Source: an uncultured Opitutaceae bacterium
Lineage (GTDB): Bacteria; Verrucomicrobiota; Verrucomicrobiia; Opitutales; Opitutaceae
Direction: 5' to 3'
Length of the DNA: 50,437 bases
NCBI GenBank assembly: GCA_937958045.1
Contig: CALFXL010000070.1
Coordinates: forward strand, 1 to 50,437
In this document: one piece after another, positions 1-8,667 of the stretch
Numbering within the stretch: position 1 is the stretch's first letter
How the letters are laid out: each line of letters starts with the position of its first letter
Translations under genes and position numbers: made by a program
The notes under the pieces: generated by a model
Told to the model about the DNA's origin: nothing
The model's input: only the letters and a program-made list of their open reading frames with translations
Databases searched by the model: none

Positions 1-24
1 CCGGCCGCCACGCCGGGCTTTTTC
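1..24 (+). terminator. Rho-independent terminator of an upstream gene
   Basis: A CCGGC / GCCGG stem (1-5 with 12-16, 6-nt loop) is followed by GCTTTTT. It is probably the 3' end of a plus-strand gene lying to the left of the window. The first stem bases may lie outside the window. Confidence 0.6.
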
Positions 25-134
25 ACGTGCGCGGCAACCACTCACCGCGATGTCGCGGACATGGTTAGTTTTGCGCTGCCTGCACGAAAGTGTGGATTGT
101 GTCAGACACGTGCGGCCTGACACGCTGTGCGGGC

Positions 135-2279
135 GTGAAACTTTACCCCTGCTTCCTGGTTCCCCTCATCGTTTTGTCCACGGCGGTGTCCGCTGCTCCT
201 GACACCGCCGCGCTCCGGAAAAAGGCGGAGGCGGGCAACGTGGAGGCGATGGTGGCGCTTGCCCAAGCGCTCGAAGCGGTGGAGTCCGACGAGGCCATGG
301 CGTGGTACACCGAGGCGGCGGATCGAGGTCACCCGGCCGCGTCCTACGCGGTGTTCCAAGGGACGATCTGGCATTATAGTCACGGCTTCACCCAAGCTGA
401 ACACGACCGCCTGCTGGGCTATCTCCGGCGCGCGGCGGAGGCGGGACTTCCCAAAGCGCAGCACCGCTTGGGCGAGTTTCTCGAGAGCTACCGCGAAGTC
501 GACGGCGAGCCGGTCGAAGCGGACCTCGCTGCCGCAGCCCAATGGTACCGCAAAGCCGCCGCGCAAAAATATCCCGACGGCATGGAAGCTTGGGCCCTCG
601 CGCAGCTTGCGGGCAGCGGCGTGCCGAAGGATTTCGCCGTGGGTCTGCGCGACATGAAAGCCGCCGCACAGGCGGGCCATGCCAAAGCGCAGCGCTATCT
701 CGCCGGCCTGTTCAAAAGCGGCGAAGATCCCTACGAGAACAAAGTGCCGGTGGACTGGGCGGAGTCGATCCGCTGGCGTCGTCTGCTCATCGCCGGCGGT
801 GACGAGGATACGCTCGCGCTGGCCGATTCGCTCCTGCGCCAGCCGAATCCCACCGCGGCCGATCTCGCCCAGGCGCGCCAACTGATCGAAGCGCAGGTGG
901 CGAACAACAACCCGAATGCGAACGAGTTTACTGAGCTACTCGCGGACGTGACGGAAAAGGCGAAGCGGACCAAGTTGGAGCATCGGTACGCGAGGTTCGA
1001 AAGGGAGTTCACCAAGGCCACCAGCCGGATCGGCCGCGAGCGCGCGCTTTGGACCTATCGCCAATGGCTCGTGAGCCGCTCGGGACTCGAATGGCGCGAA
1101 GTCGGCGAATGGTCGCTGCGGCGAATGACGCCGCTGCTCGAGCGCCATCCGACCGAGGCCTATTACCTGCTCCAACGCATGTCGAAGACCGTGATTTCGA
1201 ACGAAATGATCGAGCGCGTCCTGCCCGGTTCGCTGCGCGCCGCAATGAACACGGAATGGGCGCGCTTCAAGGCCGCCTATGATGCCGACGAAAAGCACCG
1301 CGCCATCATCCGGCAAAAAACGGTAGCAGCCCACAACGGCGATGCCCAAGCCCAGCTCGCGGTGGGACTGGCGTACTACAACCAGGACGGAGTTCTGGAC
1401 AGCTTCTGGGCCGAAGCCATCCATTGGCTGACTCTCGCGGCGGAAAAAAATATGCCCGGCGCCGCCGAGCCGTTGCGCCGGCTCTCCGCGCAGGTCAACG
1501 CACGCGAGAAAACCGCGCGGGAGGCCAAGGATACTTGCACTCTTTTCGAGCTGTACCGACAGAAGTCCGCGTCGCCGATGCGGGATGCCCATGTCGGCGC
1601 TTACCAAGCCGGCTTGCTGCTGCTCGGAGGCGATGAAGACGACGCCGATGCGATCGCCGAAGCCGTGGCCTTGCTGGAGAAAGCCGCCGCCAAGGGACAC
1701 GCCGAGGCCATGCTGACGCTCGGCCGCCTTCACTTGATCCGTAACGCGCAGCCGGTCGATGAGGCCCGGGCGCTCGCGTGGATGGAAAAGGCGGCTAATC
1801 TTAACCACCCCGAAGCCAAAGCCTGGGTGGAGGTGCTTACGCCAAAACTCGGCCCGGCCGAGCGCGGCCAGCTCGCCCACAAGAAAGCAGTGGACCGTAT
1901 GGTTGCCGGCTCGGCGTTGAACATACCGGCAGCGATGCCGTTCGCGACCTATGCGGCCCGTCTGGGCAACGAGGATGCTCGCGCTTTCCTGGAGCTGGCG
2001 ACGGAAACATCCCGGGGGGACGACGTCGTCACCGCCGCTTCGACTCCGTTCGCTCAAGATCAGGCCGCCGCCGCGTCCGGGGATGTCGAGGCGATGTATC
2101 GTCTCGGCCGGCGCTACGAAAGTGGCGATGGGGTGGCGAAGGACCTGAGAAAAGCATATTTCTGGTACGATAAAGCCGCCTTGCAAGGGCACGAGGCGGC
2201 GATCGACGGCGCGTACGAGATGCGGGATTTGCTCGAGCGCGAAGAAGCGGCAGCCAAGCCGCCGAGCTCAGTGCCATGA
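135..2279 (+). CDS. Secreted Sel1-repeat (SLR/TPR-like) protein
   Basis: A roughly 714-residue protein built largely from Sel1-like helical repeats, a fold that usually scaffolds protein-protein contacts. Repeats are clearest at the N-terminus (AGNVEAMVALAQAL, then WYTEAADRGHPAA) and the C-terminus (GDVEAMYRLGRRYESGDGV, then WYDKAALQGHEAA). The frame is open from a GTG at 90, but the GTG at 135 is preferred. It gives a compact signal peptide (MKLYPCFLVPLIVLSTAVSAA, cleavage before PDTAA), so export is predicted. No Shine-Dalgarno sequence is obvious at either start. The middle (about residues 270-400) has poorly conserved repeats. No partner gene is adjacent, and the specific role is unknown. 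Confidence 0.85.
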   Translation: MKLYPCFLVPLIVLSTAVSAAPDTAALRKKAEAGNVEAMVALAQALEAVESDEAMAWYTEAADRGHPAASYAVFQGTIWHYSHGFTQAEHDRLLGYLRRAAEAGLPKAQHRLGEFLESYREVDGEPVEADLAAAAQWYRKAAAQKYPDGMEAWALAQLAGSGVPKDFAVGLRDMKAAAQAGHAKAQRYLAGLFKSGEDPYENKVPVDWAESIRWRRLLIAGGDEDTLALADSLLRQPNPTAADLAQARQLIEAQVANNNPNANEFTELLADVTEKAKRTKLEHRYARFEREFTKATSRIGRERALWTYRQWLVSRSGLEWREVGEWSLRRMTPLLERHPTEAYYLLQRMSKTVISNEMIERVLPGSLRAAMNTEWARFKAAYDADEKHRAIIRQKTVAAHNGDAQAQLAVGLAYYNQDGVLDSFWAEAIHWLTLAAEKNMPGAAEPLRRLSAQVNAREKTAREAKDTCTLFELYRQKSASPMRDAHVGAYQAGLLLLGGDEDDADAIAEAVALLEKAAAKGHAEAMLTLGRLHLIRNAQPVDEARALAWMEKAANLNHPEAKAWVEVLTPKLGPAERGQLAHKKAVDRMVAGSALNIPAAMPFATYAARLGNEDARAFLELATETSRGDDVVTAASTPFAQDQAAAASGDVEAMYRLGRRYESGDGVAKDLRKAYFWYDKAALQGHEAAIDGAYEMRDLLEREEAAAKPPSSVP

Positions 2280-2345
2280 ATCAGCTGATCGACGGCGGCA
2301 CGCCCAAGCCCGCAGACGAATAGCGGCGAAGCTCTCAGTATTTAT

Positions 2346-2471
2346 TTAACCGCGGAAGACGCCGTGACGCGCGCCCCCGCCCGATTCCGGCGCGCAACGA
2401 GAAGTCCCTCCACCCGCGGCAAACCAAGCGGTTTCCTCGCCGACGCCATGCCTCGACGGCAAAAAATTCAT
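2346..2471 (-). CDS. Possible 41-residue small protein coupled to the DUF3592 gene
   Basis: The ATG (2471-2469) overlaps the stop of the upstream DUF3592 gene as ATGA. It is preceded by a strong Shine-Dalgarno sequence, GGAGGA, 7 nt before the ATG. The reading frame gives MNFLPSRHGVGEETAW and then a Gly-rich tail ending HGVFRG. The composition is not typical of a folded protein and no family is recognised. The main support is the ribosome-binding site and the overlap, so this is only a candidate. Confidence 0.3.
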   Translation of the reverse strand: MNFLPSRHGVGEETAWFAAGGGTSRCAPESGGGARHGVFRG

Positions 2472-3112
2472 GGTCGTTTCCTCCGATTTCGCTGACGTGA
2501 TGTGGGAGAAACCAGGTCGTCGCCGTCCCAATCGCGCAGCAGCGCGCGCAATTGCCACGCAGCGATCACCACAAAACTCAACCCCAGGCTGCCAAGAATA
2601 AGAGCCATCGCCGGCGCGCCGCGCTCGATCACGGATTGAGTCCCGTCGCGCGGATCCACAAACACCGTCACGACCGCTCCCGGCGCGAAGCGCGTGCGCA
2701 GTTCCTCTTCCACGAATTCGCGATCCGAAGTGTAGGAGTTGGCAAAATCCACGCGCTCTCCGCGCCGCTCCCCACCGTCCACCTCGTAGCGGTAAACGAC
2801 CTGCGCGCGATACGCGGGGTTGGTTGACCGCACTTGTCGCGTCTCAACCAGCCGGCTTTCCACGACCGTGCCCGTGACCGCCGCCCATTGCTCCGAGCGC
2901 CAGCCGAGCCACACCGCTCCACTGTAAACGATGACCAACATCAGCCCCAGCCAGCCCAGCCCGGCAAAGATCAGCAGACCGCTCGTCGAGGCTTGGTTGG
3001 CCCAACGCGAGCCGCGCGGCGTCAGGTCGCGCCACGCTTTTTCCGAAAGGGAAAATGCCAGCAGCCCCGCCCCCAGCAACAGAACGCCGAGGATCATCAG
3101 CACTGTCGTCAC
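2468..3112 (-). CDS. DUF3592-like membrane protein
   Basis: A 214-residue protein with two N-terminal hydrophobic segments (about residues 4-20 and 38-60), a soluble beta-rich middle and a C-terminal hydrophobic helix (about 175-195). The middle contains a WAAVTGTVVESRL motif and FAPGAVVTVFVDPRDG, the pattern of DUF3592 proteins (function unknown). The frame is open much further upstream, but the GTG at 3112-3110 is chosen. It overlaps the stop of the preceding gene (GTGA) and has GAGGAGGAAAAATC just before it. It is translationally coupled to the upstream two-TM gene. It probably sits in the cytoplasmic membrane. Confidence 0.7.
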   Translation of the reverse strand: MTTVLMILGVLLLGAGLLAFSLSEKAWRDLTPRGSRWANQASTSGLLIFAGLGWLGLMLVIVYSGAVWLGWRSEQWAAVTGTVVESRLVETRQVRSTNPAYRAQVVYRYEVDGGERRGERVDFANSYTSDREFVEEELRTRFAPGAVVTVFVDPRDGTQSVIERGAPAMALILGSLGLSFVVIAAWQLRALLRDWDGDDLVSPTSRQRNRRKRP

Positions 3113-3372
3113 GATTTTTCCTCCTCGGTCATCACCGCACGCAGCACCCGCCGCCGATGGCGCGCAAAAAACCCGATGTCTCCCGTCACCGGCAAAAAGA
3201 GGAAAAGAAAAAACGCGCCCACCGCCTGGCGGTGTCGCGGCTCCGCGTAGTTGCCCACTTCGAAGAAAATGTACGCCAGCGCCACGCCGACCAGCACCGC
3301 GATCATCACGGGTGCCACGATCACCGCGCACCGCGTAGTGCAAAACGCGATACGCCTCATCGCCGGCGACAT
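3109..3372 (-). CDS. Small two-TM membrane protein of unknown function
   Basis: An 87-residue protein starting MSPAMRRIAF with two predicted membrane helices (about residues 12-33 and 44-62). It ends RAVMTEEEKS. The stop overlaps the GTG of the DUF3592 gene, so the two form an operon. The frame is open to 3645, but the extra N-terminus does not look like protein. The start is uncertain: ATG at 3372, ATG at 3360 or an upstream GTG near 3411 are all possible, and none has a good Shine-Dalgarno sequence. The family is not recognised. Confidence 0.5.
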   Translation of the reverse strand: MSPAMRRIAFCTTRCAVIVAPVMIAVLVGVALAYIFFEVGNYAEPRHRQAVGAFFLFLFLPVTGDIGFFARHRRRVLRAVMTEEEKS

Positions 3373-3877
3373 AGCCGGGGGATCTTGCGAAAAGAGATCT
3401 CTCACGAGGAAGTCCGTTTCGAGGGCGCCGGCGTGGGTGCATCGGCCAGCGGATAAACAAGCTCGCGGAAACGCTTCGCTTCCTCCGCACGCCCGCGTTC
3501 GGCGAAGCAGAGACAAATAACCAAGCACGAGCCGACGGTGGAGCAAACAGACATAAGCAAATGGGGTAAGCGGGATGTTGTCTCGATCCGTGGGGGGTGG
3601 AAGGAGCACGTTTATTCGACAAGAAGGAACTCCATCGACCGGCACCAGCCGTTTTTAAGGAGTTCCGTCTCTTCATGGCTGTCACATTTTCCATGGCACG
3701 CCCAAACACGTGCGCTTGCGCCGTGCAGATGACGCGTGGAATTGTGTATCCATTTACCCACTACGCCGGCTCGCATGGTCCGCGCCCAACTTTCCTCCCA
3801 CTGGCGCGCCGTGATGGGGCTGTCCATGCGCGTGAACACCGGACGTTCGCACATCTCGTTGAATCGCGTCGTCCGCC
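3373..3877. other. 505-bp stretch without a confident gene
   Basis: This lies between the 3' end of fmt and the start of the two-TM operon (both minus strand). It holds the inverted repeat at 3626-3666 and presumably the promoter of the two-TM/DUF3592 operon, which I could not place. An 80-codon minus ORF (3612-3854) begins 23 bp after the fmt stop, but it lacks a Shine-Dalgarno sequence and resembles no family. Confidence 0.4.
3626..3666 (-). terminator. Inverted repeat, possible terminator of the der-DUF4380-fmt operon
   Basis: The arms GGAACTCC (3626-3633) and GGAGTTCC (3659-3666) enclose an inner CGGC/GCCG stem. On the minus strand it is followed by TTCTTGTCG, a poor U-tract. It lies about 210 bp past the fmt stop, so its role is uncertain. 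Confidence 0.35.
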
Positions 3878-4873
3878 TCAGCGGTTGTACGGAAACGGCT
3901 GTGCCGCGACCAACGGTGTCATCGGCGACGACGGCAGCACACTTCCCGTCGCGATCGGAAAACCGCGGAGAAAATCCGTCGCCGGCAACATCTTGCCTCC
4001 GGGTCGCTGCAATCGGCGCACACGCAGCAACCCGTCAGCAGTCGCAATCAACAAACCGTCCGTATCCGCGCCGAGCACTTCACCGGGCGCAGCGCGCCCT
4101 TTCTCAGTCGTCGCGACATCCGCGAGTCCAAACTTCACCGGCTGCCCGGCGATCATCACGCTGCACGCTGGCCACGGGAAAAGCCCGTTGATGCGCGCAG
4201 CAATCACCCCCGCCGGTTGATCGAAATCAATCGCGCCGTCGTCTTTTGCGAGCCGACGGCAGAACGTCGCTTGCGGCTCGTCTTGATCGACAAACACCAG
4301 CGTTCCGTCGATCATCCGCGGCAGCGTACGAGCCAACAACGGCACGCAGGCCGCGGAGAGTTTTTGTTCAACGTCCAATGCCGTATCCAAAGTATCGATA
4401 CACACACGCTCCACATCGGCCACCGGTCCGGCGTCGAGCCGGCGGACAATGCGCATCAGGCTTACGCCGGTTTCGCGTTCGCCATTGGCCACTGCGGTTT
4501 GAATCGGCGATGCACCGCGATACTTCGGCAAAATCGATGCGTGCAGATTGAGCGTGCCGAGCCGTGGTGTGGCGATGAACGCGTCGCGCAGGATGTGTCC
4601 ATACGCCATCACCAGCGACACATCGGCATCGATCTGCGCCAGCTCCGCCCGCGTCTCGTCGGTGATTTTCTCCGGCTGATAAACCGGCAGGCCGCGCGCA
4701 TGCGCCCAGCTTTTGATCGCGTTGGGTTGCACCTTTTGGCCGCGCCCCACCGGACGATCGGGTTGCGTGAACACCGCAACGACCGACGCGAGTTCGCGGC
4801 CGTCCTGCGCGAGCCAATCGAGCAGCGGCAGCGCGATCGCGTCGGAGCCCATGAAGACAAGCCGGAGCGGCAT
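3878..4873 (-). CDS. fmt: Methionyl-tRNA formyltransferase
   Basis: This enzyme transfers a formyl group from 10-formyl-tetrahydrofolate to Met-tRNA(fMet), giving the initiator tRNA of bacterial translation. The 331-residue length suits the family. The N-terminal Rossmann domain opens MPLRLVFMGSDAIALP, and the catalytic triad is visible as N109 and H111 (LNLHASILPKYRGASPIQ) and D147 (RLDAGP). The C-terminal OB-like domain follows (GLFPWPACSVMIAGQPVK). The ATG at 4873 is chosen because the frame extends upstream only to a TTG at 4897. It lies 66 bp after the DUF4380 gene and is probably in an operon with it and der. The usual partner def is not in the window. FolD, encoded at 32371, contributes to the same folate pool. 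Confidence 0.95.
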   Translation of the reverse strand: MPLRLVFMGSDAIALPLLDWLAQDGRELASVVAVFTQPDRPVGRGQKVQPNAIKSWAHARGLPVYQPEKITDETRAELAQIDADVSLVMAYGHILRDAFIATPRLGTLNLHASILPKYRGASPIQTAVANGERETGVSLMRIVRRLDAGPVADVERVCIDTLDTALDVEQKLSAACVPLLARTLPRMIDGTLVFVDQDEPQATFCRRLAKDDGAIDFDQPAGVIAARINGLFPWPACSVMIAGQPVKFGLADVATTEKGRAAPGEVLGADTDGLLIATADGLLRVRRLQRPGGKMLPATDFLRGFPIATGSVLPSSPMTPLVAAQPFPYNR

Positions 4874-4939
4874 GATCGAATGCTTAAAACAAAACAAACC
4901 GTGCGCCCACGCCTACCCGAGCGCGGCGCACGTTCTGGA

Positions 4940-5854
4940 TCACTTGAGCGTCTTGAGCCACTTGCCGACGGTCGTGGCGAGTCTGGCAAAGGCGGCCGGC
5001 GTCGAGGGTTTGTCCAAACCTTCGATCAACGTCCAATGTTCGGTGAGCAGCACGCTTTCGCCCGGAGCGAGCTTGCGCAGCGGACTCAGCGTTTCGAACT
5101 CGATCATCTTGCCGTCGGTGAAAGTCTCCCACGCGCATCCAAGATCTGGATACGCGGCACCGGCGACGACCGGCGAATATTTCACGAACGTAACGCCTTC
5201 GAGCCAGTAAGCGGACCAGCCGGCGTACGACGTGATCCCGAGCTTCTGGGGTGCCTTGGCTTTGGGTACATTGATGCCGAGAAAATCGCGGTTCATCTCC
5301 CACACCGGCAGGGAGAGATCGGTGTACGTCCACGGCACGAGCGCGTACGACGGCAATAAATCGCCGCTCGCGTGATCGCCTTTGGGCGGCAACGGCAGCA
5401 CACCGTAGCCACCGCCACGCAACATCGTCAGCGCCCAAGCGGCGCACTCGATCGTCCAGAGACCGTGATTGGTGAGCGCGTGCGTAAGCTTCACCGTGCG
5501 ATCGGCGACGAGCTCGATCTTGATCGCTTTTTGAATGCCGGTCCTCTCCTCGATCGGTTGCGCGAGCGCGATGCCTTTGGCGATGGGCTTCACCGCGAGC
5601 GGATCATCGTCGGGCTGATACGTGCGCACGACGTGCTCGGGGGAATGCCAGAGGCGGTGCCCACCGCGCAGATTATAGCCGTAGGAACGCGGCGCATCGG
5701 GCGGCAACTCGAAGAAAAGATTCTTCGCTTTCGCCCCTCGGGGCTTGAGCGAAACAATGCGCGGTCCGACCGAAGTCGTGACCGTGAGTTCGAGCGCACT
5801 GGTGGCGAGCGTGAGGGCGTCGTCGCCGCGGTGTTCAGTCTTCGAGGGTTTCAT
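4940..5854 (-). CDS. DUF4380-like (galactose-mutarotase-fold) protein
   Basis: A 304-residue soluble protein, beta-rich throughout, with motifs such as GPRIVSLKPRGAKAKNLFFE, GGHRLWHSPE and LTMLRGGGYGVLPLPPKGD. This layout matches the DUF4380/aldose-epimerase-like beta-sandwich superfamily, which binds carbohydrates. No enzymatic activity can be assigned from sequence. The start at 5854 overlaps the der stop (5835) by 20 bp, so it is very likely co-transcribed with der. No signal peptide is seen. Confidence 0.65.
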   Translation of the reverse strand: MKPSKTEHRGDDALTLATSALELTVTTSVGPRIVSLKPRGAKAKNLFFELPPDAPRSYGYNLRGGHRLWHSPEHVVRTYQPDDDPLAVKPIAKGIALAQPIEERTGIQKAIKIELVADRTVKLTHALTNHGLWTIECAAWALTMLRGGGYGVLPLPPKGDHASGDLLPSYALVPWTYTDLSLPVWEMNRDFLGINVPKAKAPQKLGITSYAGWSAYWLEGVTFVKYSPVVAGAAYPDLGCAWETFTDGKMIEFETLSPLRKLAPGESVLLTEHWTLIEGLDKPSTPAAFARLATTVGKWLKTLK

Positions 5855-7337
5855 GAGAAAAATCTTCCGCTTCCTCGCTGGCTTTCCACTTCGGTTTGAA
5901 GGTCGAGACGCCGCGCGCCGCCTTGCCTGAGTACGGCGTGCCGGGCTCGTGTTTTTCTTTGCCGACGAGGTCGAAATAAATCGGACAGCCCGCGAGATCG
6001 AACTCCTTCACCACACCCGCTTCGAGATAGCGGCGATATTGCTCCGTGAGTTTCTCTTCGCGGTTGCAAAAGACTTTGAGACGGAACGGACGGTTGCCCG
6101 TCTGCGTGACGTAATAGACGCGGAAACGTCGGCCACCGATCGCGGGCGGCGGCGTGCGTTCCGCGAGAAACTGAATGAGACGGTTGAGCTTCGCCGTCGG
6201 GATCTTCGTATCGAGCGTGCGATTGAGTTTCACCGCTGCGTTCAGCATGCGGTCCACTTCGTATCCACTCATCGCAGACACAAAAATCACCGGCGCGCCG
6301 GGGGTGAAAAACAGCCGGTCGAAAAGCGCCTTCTCGTATTTCTCGCGGTATTCGCGCTCGCTCTTGTAGCCGGGGATGCCGCCGCCGTCTTCGAACGCTT
6401 TGTGCACGAGGTCCCATTTGTTGACGACGATCACGATGGGTTTGCGCTCCTTGATCGCCTCGCCGGCGATGGCTTTGTCCTGCTGCGTCACGCCATCCAT
6501 CGCGTCGAGCACGAGGAAAACCACATCGGTCTGCTTGATCGCATCGAGCGAACGCAGACGCGAGAAATACTCCACCGGCGACGCGAGCTTCGTGGCGGCT
6601 TTGATGCCCGCCGTATCGATGAGGCGAAACGGATACAACTTTCCGTTGCGTCCCTTGAATTGGAAATCGAGCGACACCGCATCGCGTGTCGTGCCGGGGA
6701 CATCGCTCACGATCAAACGATTGCTGTTGAGCAGACGATTGCTGAGCGACGATTTGCCGACATTGGGACGACCAATGAAACACACGCACAGCGGATCGTT
6801 CGCCGTTTTGCCGGAAACTTCTTCTTCGGATGGCGGCGGACCGAGACGTTCGATGATCGCCTGACGCAGCTCCGTTTCGCCGCGTCCGTGCTCGGCGGAA
6901 ACACGCACCGGATCGCCGAAACCGAGACGATAGGCTTCGGCCAACTCGATCTTCTCGTCGTCGAAGTCGGCCTTGTTGACGACGAGCAGCACGTCTTTCT
7001 TTCCCTTCCGCAGCATCTGCGCGATGCGTGTATCCAAAGAAGTGATACCTTCGAGTCCGTCGATGACGAAAAGGATCAGATCCGCGGCATCGATCGCGAA
7101 ACCGACTTGGGTCTCGGATGCAGAAATCAACGCGGCCGGCGTGATATCGCCGTCTTTAAAACCCAGACCGCCCGTATCGAGCAACGTGTAAGCGCCGTCG
7201 GCGATCTCCGCGGAAATGACATCACGCGTCACGCCTGCCTGGTCGTGAACGATGGAAATGCGTTTGCGCGCCAGCCGGTTGAAGAGGCGGCTCTTGCCGA
7301 CATTGGGCCGGCCGACGATGGCGACGGTACGAGACAT
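5835..7337 (-). CDS. der: Ribosome-assembly GTPase Der (EngA)
   Basis: Der is a tandem-GTPase needed for maturation of the 50S subunit. The 500-residue protein has a first G domain with P-loop GRPNVGKS at 9-16, DTGG at 54-57 and NKAD at 121-124. A second G domain has GRPNVGKS at 189-196, DTAG at 241-244 and NKWD further on. A KH-like C-terminal domain (RFRVYYVTQTGNRPFRLKVF) follows. A roughly 30-residue charged tail (KWKASEEAEDFSHETLED) extends beyond the usual end. The frame is open to 7619, but MSRTVAIVGRPN at 7337 is the family start. It is the first gene of der-DUF4380-fmt. Upstream lie heptamer repeats and a hairpin (7355-7441). Confidence 0.95.
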   Translation of the reverse strand: MSRTVAIVGRPNVGKSRLFNRLARKRISIVHDQAGVTRDVISAEIADGAYTLLDTGGLGFKDGDITPAALISASETQVGFAIDAADLILFVIDGLEGITSLDTRIAQMLRKGKKDVLLVVNKADFDDEKIELAEAYRLGFGDPVRVSAEHGRGETELRQAIIERLGPPPSEEEVSGKTANDPLCVCFIGRPNVGKSSLSNRLLNSNRLIVSDVPGTTRDAVSLDFQFKGRNGKLYPFRLIDTAGIKAATKLASPVEYFSRLRSLDAIKQTDVVFLVLDAMDGVTQQDKAIAGEAIKERKPIVIVVNKWDLVHKAFEDGGGIPGYKSEREYREKYEKALFDRLFFTPGAPVIFVSAMSGYEVDRMLNAAVKLNRTLDTKIPTAKLNRLIQFLAERTPPPAIGGRRFRVYYVTQTGNRPFRLKVFCNREEKLTEQYRRYLEAGVVKEFDLAGCPIYFDLVGKEKHEPGTPYSGKAARGVSTFKPKWKASEEAEDFSHETLED

Positions 7338-7354
7338 GGTGATAAAGTAGTGCT

Positions 7355-7375
7355 TAGCGAGTAGCGGGTAGCGAG
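7355..7375. repeat. Tandem heptamer TAGCGAG/TAGCGGG/TAGCGAG
   Basis: Three adjacent 7-bp units lie 18 bp upstream of the der start. The same heptamer and its complement form the stem of the hairpin at 7393-7441, so both parts may be one intergenic repeat element. Confidence 0.7.
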
Positions 7376-7392
7376 AAGGAAAGCACTCGAAG

Positions 7393-7441
7393 AAAATAGC
7401 GAGCACCCTGCGCGACCGCGCCTGGTGACTCGCTATTTTCT
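7393..7441 (-). terminator. Hairpin downstream of the aminotransferase gene, likely terminator
   Basis: Perfect 12-bp arms GAAAATAGCGAG (7393-7404) and CTCGCTATTTTC (7430-7441) flank a GC-rich loop that can pair further. On the minus strand the stem begins 21 nt past the aminotransferase stop and ends in CTATTTTCTTCG, a modest U-rich tail. Confidence 0.5.
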
Positions 7442-7461
7442 TTCGCCAACCGCGACCAGGG

Positions 7462-8643
7462 TCAGCGGCGCAGTCCTTGAACAAATCGCTCGGTGCGATC
7501 GCAGGCTTCGATGATTTGCTCGTAGCTCGTGGCGAAGCAGGCACGCACATGGCCCACGCCGTTTTCGCCGAAGGCAGCGCCAGGCACGACCGCGACCTTT
7601 TCTTTTTCGAGCAGGCCAAAGGAAAATTCCTTCTCGGTGAGTCCCGTCGATTGGATGTCGGGGAACGCGTAGAACGAGCCGCGCGGCGAATGGCACTTGA
7701 GCCCGATTTCGTTGAAACGGCGCACGATCAAATCGCGACGGCGGTGATACTGCTCGCGCATCTTAAGCACGCTGTCCCAACCGCGCGTGAGCGCCTCGAG
7801 CGCCGCCTCCTGCGCAACGATCGAGGCGCAGAGCATCGTGTATTGATGCACCTTCATCATCGCATCGATGAGCACCGAGGGGCCGCATGCGTAGCCGATG
7901 CGCCAGCCCGTCATCGCGAAGGCCTTCGAGAAACCGTGCAGGAAAATCGTGCGCTCGGCCATGCCGGGCAGACTCGCGATGCTCGTGTGCACGCCGTCGA
8001 ACGTGAGCTCCGAATAAATTTCGTCGCTCATCACGAGCAGATCTTTTTCGCGGCAGAACTCCGCGATCTTCGTCAACTGCTCGAGATTGCAGGTGCCGCC
8101 CGTGGGATTGCACGGGAGGTTGAGCATGAGGATCTTCGCGCCGGGCTGCCACGCCGCGCGCAACGCTTCGGCGGTGAGCGCGAAATTATCCTTCGCGTAC
8201 GTCGGCACCGCGATGCCTTCCGCATGCACCAGCGACACGCTCGGATGATACGAAACGTAGCACGGCTGGTGAAACATCACCTTGTCGCCGGGATTGCAGA
8301 GCGCGCGCAGCGCCAGGTCGATCGCCTCGGACACGCCAACGGTGATGAGCACTTGGTCTTCGGGACGATAGCTGACTTTAAAATGTTCTTCGACATAGGC
8401 CGAAACCGCGCGCCGCAGTTCGATCATGCCGAGGTTGGAGGTGTAATACGTTTTGCCGCGCTCGAGGGCGAAGATCGCCGCTTCGCGCACATGCCATGGC
8501 GTGACGAAATCGGGTTCGCCCACACCGAGCGAAATCACGTCCTGGCCCTTCATCTTGGCGACCAGTTCGAAGAAATCGCGAATGCCGCTTTTCGGCAGCG
8601 CAGCCACATGGCCCGCCACCCAACGTTTCGGGTCGGTACTCAT
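7462..8643 (-). CDS. PLP-dependent class I/II aminotransferase (alanine transaminase-like)
   Basis: A 393-residue fold-type I aminotransferase. The PLP lysine is K240 in HGFSKAFAMTGWRIGY. Other family landmarks are NLPCNPTGG (175-183), the Asp of MSDEIYSE (205-212) and TYYTSNLGMIELRRAV. It transfers an amino group between an amino acid and a 2-oxo acid in the cytoplasm; the substrate cannot be read from sequence. The 24-bp gap to the upstream Lrp/AsnC gene and their order match alaR-alaT (yugG-yugH) of Bacillus subtilis, so alanine is a reasonable guess. The start has a good Shine-Dalgarno sequence, AGGAGA, 11 nt upstream. Confidence 0.88.
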   Translation of the reverse strand: MSTDPKRWVAGHVAALPKSGIRDFFELVAKMKGQDVISLGVGEPDFVTPWHVREAAIFALERGKTYYTSNLGMIELRRAVSAYVEEHFKVSYRPEDQVLITVGVSEAIDLALRALCNPGDKVMFHQPCYVSYHPSVSLVHAEGIAVPTYAKDNFALTAEALRAAWQPGAKILMLNLPCNPTGGTCNLEQLTKIAEFCREKDLLVMSDEIYSELTFDGVHTSIASLPGMAERTIFLHGFSKAFAMTGWRIGYACGPSVLIDAMMKVHQYTMLCASIVAQEAALEALTRGWDSVLKMREQYHRRRDLIVRRFNEIGLKCHSPRGSFYAFPDIQSTGLTEKEFSFGLLEKEKVAVVPGAAFGENGVGHVRACFATSYEQIIEACDRTERFVQGLRR

Positions 8644-8667
8644 CGGATACGTTCTCCTGTAGTGAGG

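Noticed and set aside
2276..2323. 15-codon ORF overlapping the Sel1 gene stop (ATGA)
   Set aside because: Too short and without a ribosome-binding site. It could be a relic of a longer C-terminus, but there is no evidence for that.
3612..3854. 80-codon minus ORF directly after fmt
   Set aside because: No Shine-Dalgarno sequence and no family resemblance. Its last third runs through the inverted repeat at 3626-3666.
3597..5359. Long plus-strand frames opposite fmt and the DUF4380 gene
   Set aside because: Arg/His-rich antisense shadows of well-supported minus-strand genes.
7355..7441. CRISPR-like or riboswitch interpretation of the der leader repeats
   Set aside because: Units are only 7 bp with no spacers, and no conserved aptamer core is visible.
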